From NCBI GenBank assembly GCA_944325515.1, contig CALVAO010000003.1, forward strand, positions 62,001 through 126,000: a stretch of DNA of 64,000 nucleotides, given 5' to 3'. The notes under the pieces were generated by a model. The model was not told where the DNA came from. It made no database searches and was given only the letters and a program-made list of their open reading frames with translations. A program made the position numbers and the translations under genes. This DNA comes from Candidatus Gastranaerophilales bacterium (GTDB lineage Bacteria; Cyanobacteriota; Vampirovibrionia; Gastranaerophilales; Gastranaerophilaceae). This document shows positions 20,471 to 28,502 of the stretch, one piece after another. How positions within the stretch are numbered: the first letter of the stretch is position 1; each line of letters starts with the position of its first letter.

Positions 20471-20554
20471 GGGTCTGTGTCACCCTGCCGAAAAAAATCC
20501 GAACCGTTGAGGATTTTTTGAGAGGTAGGTAGCACCGGAGGTGGCGACCGCGTG
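20471..20554 (+). ncRNA. candidate structured RNA, block B
   Basis: The second copy has a GGGT / ACCC hairpin, then CTGCC (20485-20489) pairing with GGTAG and enclosing AAAAAATCC / GGATTTTTT with loop GAACCGTTGA. A third helix, CAC / GTG (20533-20554), encloses GGT-GGCG-ACC. Relative to block A, G-C and U-G pairs in the CTGYC helix become G-U and C-G, and G-U in the AT-rich stem becomes C-G. The 5' side of the third helix and the strings TTTTTTRAGAKGTAGG and CCGGAG are shared. It is immediately upstream of the tRNA and could be part of its precursor or an independent RNA. Confidence 0.55.
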
Positions 20555-20602
20555 ACCAGGCTCTAAACAAAAATTAAATAACAAAGACGCTACAATCTAT
20601 AA

Positions 20603-20674
20603 GGGCCTGTGGCGCAGCGGTAGCGCAGAGGACTCATAATCCTTTGGTCGTGGGTTCGAATCCCTCCGGGCCCA
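20603..20674 (+). tRNA. tRNA with CAU anticodon, probably tRNA-Ile2 (lysidine-modified), possibly tRNA-Met
   Basis: A full cloverleaf can be drawn. The 7-bp acceptor is GGGCCTG / CGGGCCC with one U-G pair. The D-stem is GCGC/GCGC. The anticodon stem GAGGA/TCCTT carries the loop CTCATAA, and the T-arm has TTCGAAT. The discriminator is A and CCA is not encoded. A CAU anticodon fits either elongator Met or Ile2. C4-G69 and C5-G68, pairs that TilS is known to read in E. coli tRNA-Ile2, are present, and the TTGGTCG stretch also resembles ileX, so Ile2 is favoured. The T-stem has one T-T mismatch. A terminator follows. Confidence 0.9.
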
Positions 20675-20685
20675 AATTTTATAAC

Positions 20686-20709
20686 AAGAGCCGAAAAGGC
20701 TCTTTTTTA
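20686..20709 (+). terminator. terminator after the tRNA
   Basis: AAGAGCC / GGCTCTT forms a 7-bp stem with loop GAAAA and runs directly into TTTTTT, 12 bases after the tRNA. It is a good intrinsic terminator. Confidence 0.88.
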
Positions 20710-20754
20710 GTGTTTTTAAAACCGCTCTTTTCAAACAATTTAGATTTTAAATTT

Positions 20755-21894
20755 TTAAAAGTCTTTTGTGGTACCGGTTTTAGAAATGTATTTGTGCTCA
20801 TATGCTTCTACGGCTTGTGCTGCTTCTTCTTCAGTATATTTATATGCCCCGAGACTTATCATAATTCTGCCTTCTGATTCTTCAAAAAGTTTTTTCTTTA
20901 TTTTATATGGATAAGTTTCATTGCCTTGCATATTTCCTTTATGAATTTCGCGTATTATATCGTCAATATAAAGCTGCATGTATTGAGGGATTTTCGGATG
21001 CCTTTTTATATATTCGCAGAGCGGCATGTTCTCTCTGTAACGGTTTCCGCTTGCAGATGTCAAAATAAAGTTTCCTATAGTATTAAGCCCGCCGTTTGAC
21101 GCAGGAGTAACATGTTCAATAGAACCGGTTGAAGCGATAAATATACGTCTTATTATTTCTGTTTGTTTTCGTTTGGAATACTTAACAACAAAAGCATTCC
21201 TACTGCTTTCCGATGTAGGAAGAAATAAGGCTTTATTTCTGATATTATTCAAAATCTCCTTTTCGTTTTCCTTTGGAATAATTTCTTCCAGCGAACTTAA
21301 GAATATTTTACGCTTAAAAGTGTCGCGGGTAGAACTGCTGAGAATTATTTGCCTGCATTTTGTAGTTTTAGCCCTTATTTTTAAGGCGGACTGCGGTGAT
21401 AAGCGTCTTGTAAGATGATCGACATCATCTAGAACTTCCATTTCTTCTAGCTTTAACCTTGTTAAACAATTTGTTTTTATCATCTGCAGGCAGTTCTGAA
21501 GATTGTCTTCCGGATTGATTGACGCAAAGTCCTTAAAAATCGCAAACATGGCTTTTTCTGTCGGAAGCATGTTTTTTTGATACAAAGAAAGCAACTCTAC
21601 TGCATCCCGCGCAGTTTTGCATCCGGTTAATTTCTTTTCAAATCCGTTTATAGTTTGATTAGGAATAATTTTTATGCCTCTGTACGGGCAGGTTATGTCT
21701 TTTAATTTTCTCAAAGGTTTTCCTGCAGAAGTTTTTCCTTCATGCGGAATGTCATAGTAATATTTTAAATAATTTTGCGGGGTAATGTGTTTTATCAATT
21801 TTTCAGACTTCATATACAGCTTTCCGATTATATCCTCATGATAACAGATAGGACTTTTACCCGCAATACTTACACAATTGTTTTCTGTACACAT
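20755..21894 (-). CDS. hypothetical protein with a degenerate HNH-nuclease-like core
   Basis: The 379-residue protein is not a known named family to me. Residues 259-287 read like an HNH core: I-E-H-V-T-P-A-S-N-G-G-L-N at 259-271, N275, and G-N-R-Y-R at 283-287. The two zinc cysteines that usually follow N-L are replaced (T-S-A-S-G-N). An upstream C-P-Y-R-G-I-K-I-I-P segment (69-78) precedes a long lysine-rich helical region. Met28 (21813) has a GGAAAG ribosome site and may be the true start; the farther ATG at 21894 has none. It is divergent from ispE. Confidence 0.65.
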   Translation of the reverse strand: MCTENNCVSIAGKSPICYHEDIIGKLYMKSEKLIKHITPQNYLKYYYDIPHEGKTSAGKPLRKLKDITCPYRGIKIIPNQTINGFEKKLTGCKTARDAVELLSLYQKNMLPTEKAMFAIFKDFASINPEDNLQNCLQMIKTNCLTRLKLEEMEVLDDVDHLTRRLSPQSALKIRAKTTKCRQIILSSSTRDTFKRKIFLSSLEEIIPKENEKEILNNIRNKALFLPTSESSRNAFVVKYSKRKQTEIIRRIFIASTGSIEHVTPASNGGLNTIGNFILTSASGNRYRENMPLCEYIKRHPKIPQYMQLYIDDIIREIHKGNMQGNETYPYKIKKKLFEESEGRIMISLGAYKYTEEEAAQAVEAYEHKYISKTGTTKDF

Positions 21895-21921
21895 GCTGTG
21901 ATGAATAAATATGTATTTCTA

Positions 21922-21939
21922 TGATAAAATTTATTTATG
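21922..21939 (+). promoter_or_regulatory. extended -10 promoter giving a leaderless ispE start
   Basis: TGATAAAAT (21922-21930) is an extended -10 box; six bases (TTATTT) separate it from the ATG at 21937. No ribosome-binding sequence is present, so the mRNA probably begins at the start codon. Confidence 0.45.
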
Positions 21940-22803
21940 AAAAAATGTCAGGTACAGTGTCCGGCTAAAATTAATTTAACTCTTGAAATTATCAATAAAA
22001 GAGAAGACGGCTTTCATAATATTAAAAGTATTATGCAGATGATAAGTCTGTATGATTATCTTGATATTGAGGTTGAAGAAGCTGACAGAACTGAAATACT
22101 GCTCAGCGGAAACAGCAAAGAAATTCCATATGACAGCACTAATCTTGTCTATAAAGCAGCACTGATGTTTCTGGAAAAGACAGAAAAAAAAGCAAAAATA
22201 AATATATACATCAATAAAAATATTCCTGTATCAGCAGGGCTTGCCGGAGGAAGCACCGATGCTGCCGGAACAATTGCCGGACTTAACTATCTTTTTGAAA
22301 CTCCTCTCAATAGAAATGAGATGCACGAATTGTGCGCAAAACTGGGCTCGGATTTAAATGTTTGTCTGGAAGGCGGCTGTCTGCTGGCTTCTTCAAGAGG
22401 TGAAAAAATTGAAAAACTTAAAAGTATTGACATGCCGGTAACAATTATAAAGCCGAAATCACTCGGTATCTCTGCAAAGGAAGCATACACAAAATATTCT
22501 CTAAAAAAGCATAAACCAAATTATAATATGACAGAAAAGATGATAGAAGCCATAAATCAAAACACAGATATAAAAGAATATCTTTATAACGATTTGGAAT
22601 ATGCTGTTTTTAATGATTATGAAGAACTGCAGAGAATAAAAAAAGCTGTTCCGAATTCCATAATGTCCGGCTCAGGTTCCGCTTATTTTACACTTGAAAG
22701 CCACGGGAATATTCCTCTAAATGAGCAGTACCAAATAATTAGCGGACTAAATTTTATTCCTTACGGAATAAATGTAACAATTTTGTCACAAACTAGCAAA
22801 TAA
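21937..22803 (+). CDS. ispE: 4-diphosphocytidyl-2-C-methyl-D-erythritol kinase
   Basis: This 288-residue GHMP-kinase-family enzyme phosphorylates CDP-methylerythritol in the non-mevalonate isoprenoid pathway. The N-terminal C-P-A-K-I-N-L-T-L-E-I and R-E-D-G-F-H-N-I motifs are present. The ATP loop is P-V-S-A-G-L-A-G-G-S-T-D-A-A-G (about 88-102), and a C-terminal M-S-G-S-G-S-A-Y-F follows. Length is normal. It starts six bases after an extended -10 box without a ribosome site. The small acidic gene at 22878 follows after 74 bases and may share its transcript. Confidence 0.93.
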   Translation: MKKCQVQCPAKINLTLEIINKREDGFHNIKSIMQMISLYDYLDIEVEEADRTEILLSGNSKEIPYDSTNLVYKAALMFLEKTEKKAKINIYINKNIPVSAGLAGGSTDAAGTIAGLNYLFETPLNRNEMHELCAKLGSDLNVCLEGGCLLASSRGEKIEKLKSIDMPVTIIKPKSLGISAKEAYTKYSLKKHKPNYNMTEKMIEAINQNTDIKEYLYNDLEYAVFNDYEELQRIKKAVPNSIMSGSGSAYFTLESHGNIPLNEQYQIISGLNFIPYGINVTILSQTSK

Positions 22804-22877
22804 TACTTTTAGAGGTTATATTATGCTATGAGGATGTTTATAATGTGAAATATATATCCTTAACATGAGGTCTTAAC

Positions 22878-23249
22878 GTGGTAGATAATAGGTCAGCAGG
22901 TTTTTATGGGATTGGCGGCGCTTTTAACTTTAAAAGCGGCGACCCTTCCGGTACTGCAGCAAAAATGAGTCAAGAAAAATACGGCTCAGAGGCAATGTAT
23001 CTCCCGCCGGTTGAAGGAGAAGAAGACGAAAATTATTATAACCAGCCGTTTGTTGACAGAAGCGCACTATTAAGAGCAACCTTAAATTCTCTTGCAATGA
23101 CTAATGTTGCATCTGTATTAAATGCAAAAAAACATAAAAAGAGTATTAAAGATCTTCTTGATGAAGATGACGCAGAAGAAGAAAACAAGGAAGAAATAGA
23201 ACGTCTTGAAGCGGAAGCTGATGAAGAATTCAGAGAAGCCCGAGAATAA
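22878..23249 (+). CDS. small acidic hypothetical protein, GTG start
   Basis: A 123-residue protein that I do not recognise. The first 25 residues are rich in glycine and phenylalanine (F-Y-G-I-G-G-A-F-N-F-K-S-G). The middle is a helix (about 60-85), and the last 40 residues are a highly charged Glu/Asp/Lys coiled stretch. A GAGG site precedes the GTG codon with normal spacing, which decides the start. The glycine/phenylalanine head recalls the F-x-G leaders elsewhere in this window but does not match exactly. Confidence 0.65.
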   Translation: MVDNRSAGFYGIGGAFNFKSGDPSGTAAKMSQEKYGSEAMYLPPVEGEEDENYYNQPFVDRSALLRATLNSLAMTNVASVLNAKKHKKSIKDLLDEDDAEEENKEEIERLEAEADEEFREARE

Positions 23250-23336
23250 ATTTTACTCCCTCAAAAAACTCTCCTTATTTACTATTTTCAAACAGATGTT
23301 TATTGTATAATGTTATCATTGACAAGGGGATTTATT

Positions 23337-24014
23337 ATGTCACATGATACTAAAAAGACAAACGGAAATAAATATTCATTAAGAGAACCGGAATTTTATA
23401 ACATTTGGAGAAGAATATTTTTATTTATTGTTACCCATATATTTTATATGATACGATTTAAGCTTGTTTATAGACTTGAAGTTTATGGACGGGAAAATAT
23501 ACCAAAAGGAAATGATTTTATAATAGCTGCCAATCATTTGTCTACTCTTGATCCTCCGCTAGTTTGCGCAGTAATCAACAAAGGTGTGGCATACATGGCA
23601 AAAAAAGAACTTTTTCAAAACCCCTTTATGCGCTGGTGGCTGGATTGGTTAGGAGCTTTCGCTGTAGATAGGGAAAAATTAGGTGTTTCAACTATTAAAA
23701 CCGTTAAAACAATAAAAGAAACAGGATGGGTGCTGGGAATTTTCCCGCAGGGTACAAGACAAGAACCTGGAGAAATAAGTAATATTACAAAAGGTTTTGC
23801 ATCTCTTGCAAAAAGTACAAAATGCGGAATACTGCCGGTAGGAATTACCGGAACACAGGAAGTAAAAAGATTTCCGTTTACCGGAAAAATAATAGTCAGA
23901 ATAGGAAAGGTTATACCGTATTCTAATAATGTTGATGAAATGGTAGAAAATTGGGGAATGGCTATTCAAAATTTAACAGGTTTCAAGTATAATAGAGAAC
24001 ATGCATCAATTTAA
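23337..24014 (+). CDS. plsC: 1-acyl-sn-glycerol-3-phosphate acyltransferase, copy 1
   Basis: A PlsC-type acyltransferase of 225 residues that makes phosphatidic acid. The catalytic H-x4-D box is N-H-L-S-T-L-D; the glycerol-phosphate site F-P-Q-G-T-R follows about 70 residues later. A hydrophobic N-terminal segment (about 20-38) anchors it to the membrane. The ATG at 23337 with AAGGGG upstream is preferred to the in-frame TTG at 23310. A paralogue follows 25 bases later. Confidence 0.88.
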   Translation: MSHDTKKTNGNKYSLREPEFYNIWRRIFLFIVTHIFYMIRFKLVYRLEVYGRENIPKGNDFIIAANHLSTLDPPLVCAVINKGVAYMAKKELFQNPFMRWWLDWLGAFAVDREKLGVSTIKTVKTIKETGWVLGIFPQGTRQEPGEISNITKGFASLAKSTKCGILPVGITGTQEVKRFPFTGKIIVRIGKVIPYSNNVDEMVENWGMAIQNLTGFKYNREHASI

Positions 24015-24039
24015 TTTTTAAGAGGCTGGTAGCATTAGG

Positions 24040-24720
24040 ATGACAATCGAAAAAAATTACAACAGAAGAACGGAAAAAGATTATAATATTTTTAGAACAG
24101 CATTTTACATGTTCTTTCTTTTGACAGTTGTTTATCCTGTAACAAAACTTATGTACAATGTTAAAATCGAGGGACGGGAAAATCTTCCTAAAAGCTCACA
24201 TGTAATTTATGCAGGCAATCATGTTTCGTATATAGATCCGCCTTTAATTTCTCTTGCTGCGTGGAAAAATATTGCTTACATGGCTAAACAGGAGCTTTTT
24301 CATGATGACGATAAACTTTTAAGATTTTTGGTGCATATTCTGGGAGCGTTTGCAGTTAATCGCGAAAAACCGGAAATCGCAACATTTAAAACCGTAAAAT
24401 CCATATTTAATACAAGCTGGGCTCTGGGTATTTTTCCTCAAGGGAAAATTATTAAAGAGCCTGTTATAAGCAATGTGCATAAAGGATTTATTCTCTTTGC
24501 AAAGAAATTTCAAGCAGATATTGTTCCGGTCGGTGTATGCGGGTTTGACGGATACGCTAAAAAGTTATTTGAAAAACATATAACAGTAAAAATCGGTAAA
24601 CCTATTTCATATACACTTGATGAGGATGAAATTATACGCGAATGGGCGCGACAAATATGTGAATTTACAGGATTTGAGAATAGAATTGAAGACTGTTTAA
24701 AAGAAGAAGCTATTGTTTAG
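24040..24720 (+). CDS. 1-acyl-sn-glycerol-3-phosphate acyltransferase, copy 2
   Basis: A 226-residue paralogue of the preceding gene with the same layout: membrane segment near residues 17-36, catalytic N-H-V-S-Y-I-D, and F-P-Q-G-K in place of F-P-Q-G-T-R. The second motif therefore lacks the usual E/T-G-T-R form, which may alter acceptor or acyl choice. The two genes form a tandem-duplicate pair. A ribosome site (AAGAGG) lies 14 bases before the ATG, longer than ideal. Confidence 0.85.
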   Translation: MTIEKNYNRRTEKDYNIFRTAFYMFFLLTVVYPVTKLMYNVKIEGRENLPKSSHVIYAGNHVSYIDPPLISLAAWKNIAYMAKQELFHDDDKLLRFLVHILGAFAVNREKPEIATFKTVKSIFNTSWALGIFPQGKIIKEPVISNVHKGFILFAKKFQADIVPVGVCGFDGYAKKLFEKHITVKIGKPISYTLDEDEIIREWARQICEFTGFENRIEDCLKEEAIV

Positions 24721-24734
24721 GTTTACATTTCTTC

Positions 24735-24750
24735 AAATTTGCGCAAATTT
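24735..24750. promoter_or_regulatory. 16-bp perfect palindrome, operator-like
   Basis: AAATTTGCGCAAATTT lies between plsC copy 2 and the F-T-G alarmone-synthetase-like gene. It is a perfect palindrome without loop, more like a dimer binding site than a terminator. The bound protein is unknown. Confidence 0.35.
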
Positions 24751-24809
24751 TAACTTTTAGGGTTTTTAGCATATTTGCAAAGAATAAATAAGGAAGGCAG
24801 AAATAAAGT

Positions 24810-26012
24810 ATGAACATCCCATCCATTACAGGGTTTAAATTATTACCCCAAAATTATGAAATAAAAAAACAGAATGCGGATAACCGTTCTCTTTTCGGAC
24901 TAAGAATGGCTTCTCCGCTTAACATAGATACTGTAAGTTTTACAGGCACACCAAAAGGCGCTGATAAAGCTTGGGAAGTAAGTAAAATTACAGCTAAATC
25001 TGTAAGAAAAAAATTACAAGCTCCGGCAAACAGAGTTTTTAGATTTGTTGAAAATACTTTCAATGATTTGGTTGCGAATGAAAAATATCCTAAAAATCCA
25101 CTTACAGAGATTAGTTGCCGGCTTAAATCAGAAACTTCTATAGCAGAAAAGACAGGAAGCAGAAAATGGGTGAATGCAGATGAAATTGTAAAACATATGA
25201 CAGATTTAATTGGCGCAAAGCTTGTTTTGCGTGATTCTAATAAAGCAAAAGTTGATGCCGTGCTTGACCGTTTTATTCCATTGATTAAATCTGGTAAGCT
25301 TGAACTGCTTGAAATTGAAAATAAACGTCCGATAGAGATAAAAGGTTTAGAGGGTTCTCAAGCAGCTCAATATGATTATGCTTCGCTTGAATTTCTTAAA
25401 AAGATGACTCAAATACAAAATGATATATGGAAAAAGGGCGGTAAAAAACAAAAGGTAAAGACCCGTCTGGAAGATGATTTTACAGATGCAAATTACTGCG
25501 CTATACATTTTCTGTTCAGATTACCGGGGAAAACTCCGGCAACATTTGAATTGCAGGTTCTGGGCAATAACGTTAACGAAGCTAAGCATATTGACGACAT
25601 TGTCTGGAAAAAACTTAACGGTAAAAATTCAGCAGACAGCAATCCCGATTTTGATAAACTTTTTGAACCGTTTGTTAACAAAAAATTCTTTGCAGAAGAA
25701 CCTAATGCAAAAGAAATAGTTGATGAAGCAAAAGCAAAATTTAATAAGTACAGAAGTGAAGTATTTTTAGTCCAGAGAAAGAAAGATCCTCTGCCATTCA
25801 GTAAGAGGAAAAAAACAGAAGTATTCTCTCCGCTCATGTACAAATTATTCCCTTCTGATATAGAGATTAAATACAAGCTTTCTTCTTCAGATTATGATTT
25901 TAACATGTTACAAAAGACGCTGCTGCGTGGTAAAAAGAAACCTGCAGCTGCTAAAACTGCTAAGAAAATTACTAAAAAAGATAAAAACACCGATAATATA
26001 CAAAATAAGTAA
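24810..26012 (+). CDS. divergent RelA/SpoT-like alarmone synthetase-domain protein with F-T-G leader
   Basis: The 400-residue protein has a 46-residue leader ending S-F-T-G (43-46). Residues about 100-270 then resemble the RelA/SpoT synthetase fold: R104-x-K106-x3-S110-I-x2-K114 (nucleotide site), D132 in T-D-L-I-G-A-K-L-V-L (catalytic Asp position), N-Y-C-A-I-H233 (equivalent to Y-Q-S-L-H) and F-E247-L-Q249 (the E-x-Q motif), with H260 further on. There is no HD hydrolase, TGS or ACT domain. The C-terminal 30 residues are lysine-rich. It lies convergent to the full rel gene, four bases apart. Activity is inferred; a non-catalytic or other nucleotidyltransferase role is possible. AAGGAAGG precedes the ATG. 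Confidence 0.7.
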   Translation: MNIPSITGFKLLPQNYEIKKQNADNRSLFGLRMASPLNIDTVSFTGTPKGADKAWEVSKITAKSVRKKLQAPANRVFRFVENTFNDLVANEKYPKNPLTEISCRLKSETSIAEKTGSRKWVNADEIVKHMTDLIGAKLVLRDSNKAKVDAVLDRFIPLIKSGKLELLEIENKRPIEIKGLEGSQAAQYDYASLEFLKKMTQIQNDIWKKGGKKQKVKTRLEDDFTDANYCAIHFLFRLPGKTPATFELQVLGNNVNEAKHIDDIVWKKLNGKNSADSNPDFDKLFEPFVNKKFFAEEPNAKEIVDEAKAKFNKYRSEVFLVQRKKDPLPFSKRKKTEVFSPLMYKLFPSDIEIKYKLSSSDYDFNMLQKTLLRGKKKPAAAKTAKKITKKDKNTDNIQNK

Positions 26013-26016
26013 ATTT

Positions 26017-28233
26017 CTAGTTTTCACTTGAATTTTTCTTATGTTTTTTTCCGTTGTTCTTTTTGTTATTCTTCTTAGTGAATTGCTGAGACGACTGAGT
26101 GTATGATGTCTGTATTCTTTTTACACTGAAAACATCCGGCATGGATTGGAGCGCTGTCATAACTTTTCTCAAGGTATCAATATTATCAAGTTCAATGCCG
26201 AGTTCTATAATTCCTACTCTGCCTTTAGATTTGACATTCGCCGACGTAATATTTGTATTGTTATCTGAAACAATTCCGATAACATCTTTTAATAATCCCA
26301 TCTTTTCTGCTGTTTCTATGCGGATAGTCGTACTGTAAGTTTTATTTGTGTTATTTCCGGACCAGTGAATATCAATAAGACGCTCTACCGGAATATTTTC
26401 AAGAGTTTTACAGTCCAGTCTGTGAACAGTTACCCCTTTGGAACGTGTGACGACACCTACAATCGGTTCACCCGGAATTGGTGAACAGCATCTCGCAAAT
26501 GAATATAAAAGTCCTTCTAAGCCCACAATATCTTTTTCAGAGGCTTTTCTCGGACGATGCTGTACCGGCGCTTCTTGTTTTTGAGGCTTTCTCAACCTAT
26601 TTACAATTTTATTAACCGTAGTTTCGCCGTAACCGAGCGCTGCAAATAAATCATCTGCGCTGACATAATTCATCTGTTTGGCAACTTTATCAAACTCGCC
26701 GTTTTTAACATATTCATCAAATACTGTTTTTGTAAGTTCGTGTTCTAAGTTAGCTTTGCCGATTTCAATATGATCTTCACGCTTGTTCTTTTTATACCAT
26801 TGCCTAATTTTTGATGCTGCCTGTTTGGTGACTACAAAATTAAGCCAGTCAAGACGGGGTGCAGAAACTTTTGAAGTCATTATTTCTACAATATCGCCGT
26901 TTTTTAATTTTGTATCAAGCTGTGCAATACGTCCGTTAATTAGGGCTCCTACTGTTTTATGCCCTACATCAGAGTGAATACGATAAGCAAAGTCTACAGG
27001 TGTTGCACCGCGCGGTAAATCTATAACATCACCGCCCGGAGTAAAAGCAAAAACTTGATCAGAGAATAAATCCAGTTTTACAGAGTTTACAAAATCTTCT
27101 GCATTTTTTGTTTCCTTGTTATACTCTACAAGCTTACGCATCCATGAAAATTTTATATCGCTTGCGGAATCTGCTTTTTTAGAACCTTTTTCTTTGTATC
27201 TCCAGTGCGCAGCAATACCATATTCAGCAATTTCGTGCATTTCCCATGTTCTTATCTGCACCTCAAGCGGTTTCTGGCGCGGACCGATAACTGAAGTGTG
27301 GAGTGACTGATACATATTGCCTTTTGGCATGGCAATATAATCCTTAAAACGCCCGGGAATTGGTTTAAACTGTGAATGAATAAGCCCCAGAACTTCATAG
27401 CATTCTTTTTCTGTATCGACGATTACGCGGACTGCCGTAATATCATACAGGTCATGGAATGCAACATTCAGCCTCTGCATTTTATTATAAATACTATAGT
27501 AATGTTTTGCTCTGCCTGTGATTTGAGCGTTTATCCCGCTTGCTTTTACATCTTTGGAAATTTTGTCGATTAAAAGTTTTACTGTCATTTCGCGCTCAGC
27601 TTTTTTTTGAGAAACAAGCTGTGCTATTTCGTAATATTTATCCGGATGCAGATATTTCAATGATAAATCTTCCAATTCGGCTTTTATTTTACCAACACCG
27701 AGCCGATTTGCAAGCGGAGCAAAGATATCGAGAGTTTCCTGTGCTATTCTCTGCTGTTTTGCAGGTGCCATATAATTCAGCGTACGCATATTATGAAGTC
27801 TATCCGCAAGCTTTAAAAAAATAATTCTCACATCGCTTGCCATTGCAATAAACATTCTGCGGAAGTTTTCCGCCTGTCTTTCTTCCGTGGATTTGAACTG
27901 AAGTTTTCCTAGCTTTGTAACTCCTTGAACCAGATTAAGTACATCTTCGCCAAAAAGTTCTTTGATTTCTTCGGGTTTTGTATCCGTATCTTCGAGGATA
28001 TCATGTAAAAAACCTGCCATTAAGGTATGTTTATCAGCTCTCAAGCCGATTAAAATCTTTACAACTTCCATAGGGTGAATAATATACGGTTCTTCTGATA
28101 CCCTATACTGTCCGGAATGAAGTTTTTTAGCAAATTCAAAAGCCTTTTCCAGCTCTTCTATATCTTGTTCGGGATACTCTTGCTCTTCTAAAAGCGCTTT
28201 TATCTCATCAAATGTTATTACAAACTGTTCCAT
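26017..28233 (-). CDS. rel: bifunctional (p)ppGpp synthetase/hydrolase
   Basis: This 738-residue long RSH protein makes and degrades the stringent-response alarmones. The N-terminal HD hydrolase is intact (H53, H77-D78, E81-D82). The synthetase domain has Y-Y-S-I-Y-N-K-M, D-L-Y-D-I-T-A-V-R, Y-Q-S-L-H-T and E-V-Q-I-R-T. A TGS domain (F-T-P-G-G-D-V), a zinc-finger/helical region with C-C-x-P-I-P-G-E and a C-terminal ACT domain follow. The tail is lysine/asparagine-rich. All active-site residues for both activities look present. No ribosome site is visible before the ATG. Confidence 0.95.
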   Translation of the reverse strand: MEQFVITFDEIKALLEEQEYPEQDIEELEKAFEFAKKLHSGQYRVSEEPYIIHPMEVVKILIGLRADKHTLMAGFLHDILEDTDTKPEEIKELFGEDVLNLVQGVTKLGKLQFKSTEERQAENFRRMFIAMASDVRIIFLKLADRLHNMRTLNYMAPAKQQRIAQETLDIFAPLANRLGVGKIKAELEDLSLKYLHPDKYYEIAQLVSQKKAEREMTVKLLIDKISKDVKASGINAQITGRAKHYYSIYNKMQRLNVAFHDLYDITAVRVIVDTEKECYEVLGLIHSQFKPIPGRFKDYIAMPKGNMYQSLHTSVIGPRQKPLEVQIRTWEMHEIAEYGIAAHWRYKEKGSKKADSASDIKFSWMRKLVEYNKETKNAEDFVNSVKLDLFSDQVFAFTPGGDVIDLPRGATPVDFAYRIHSDVGHKTVGALINGRIAQLDTKLKNGDIVEIMTSKVSAPRLDWLNFVVTKQAASKIRQWYKKNKREDHIEIGKANLEHELTKTVFDEYVKNGEFDKVAKQMNYVSADDLFAALGYGETTVNKIVNRLRKPQKQEAPVQHRPRKASEKDIVGLEGLLYSFARCCSPIPGEPIVGVVTRSKGVTVHRLDCKTLENIPVERLIDIHWSGNNTNKTYSTTIRIETAEKMGLLKDVIGIVSDNNTNITSANVKSKGRVGIIELGIELDNIDTLRKVMTALQSMPDVFSVKRIQTSYTQSSQQFTKKNNKKNNGKKHKKNSSEN

Positions 28234-28334
28234 TATATTGTTATAATAGTGTTTTTTTTACATTTTTTCAAGAGGGGGCACAACTATCCGGTAAAAAATC
28301 TATTTAATAAAACTTAACCCCGTCCCATAAGGAA

Positions 28335-28481
28335 GTAGATAATGTCTACAGACTGAAAGCTTTGTTGATGACGATGATTACAAAGAAAGCTGAGTAGGTA
28401 GACTTCAGTCTACCACATATTTATTTTCAAAATACAAAAAGTTTTAATCTATTTATGCTGGCGAAGTAGACTAAAGTCTAC
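28335..28481. repeat. second pair of GTAGACT-NN-AGTCTAC palindromes
   Basis: GGTAGACTTCAGTCTACC (28397-28414) and GTAGACTAAAGTCTAC (28466-28481) are separated by 51 bases. A degenerate relative, GTAGATAATGTCTAC, lies at 28335-28349. The family is the same as at 12447-12497. The 269-bp gap between rel and the lipoprotein gene holds nothing else recognisable. Confidence 0.78.
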
Positions 28482-28502
28482 CCGTCTAATAAAAACTCAA
28501 GC

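Larger units (their letters stand above)
20179..20602 (+). other. 424-bp intergenic region holding two tandem structured-RNA-like blocks
   Basis: No protein gene is evident. The region holds two related blocks (entries at 20332-20422 and 20471-20554), a promoter between them, and the approach to the tRNA at 20603. The first 150 bases show only AT-rich sequence with a weak TTGAAA (20295-20300) that could serve as a -35 box for block A. Confidence 0.7.

Noticed and set aside
20332-20554. Tandem glycine riboswitch, T-box or SRP RNA
   Set aside because: The blocks are tandem, but lack the glycine aptamer core, T-box sequences and the SRP GGAAG tetraloop motif; no gene is controlled directly except the tRNA.
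20644-20877. Open frame overlapping the tRNA and terminator
   Set aside because: It begins inside the tRNA, runs through the terminator and lies antisense to the HNH-like gene; it has no ribosome site.
24015-24039. Third copy of the tandem RNA motif before plsC copy 2
   Set aside because: A string like TTTTTAAGAGGCTGGTAGC resembles one edge of the RNA blocks, but the pairing strands and loop are missing.
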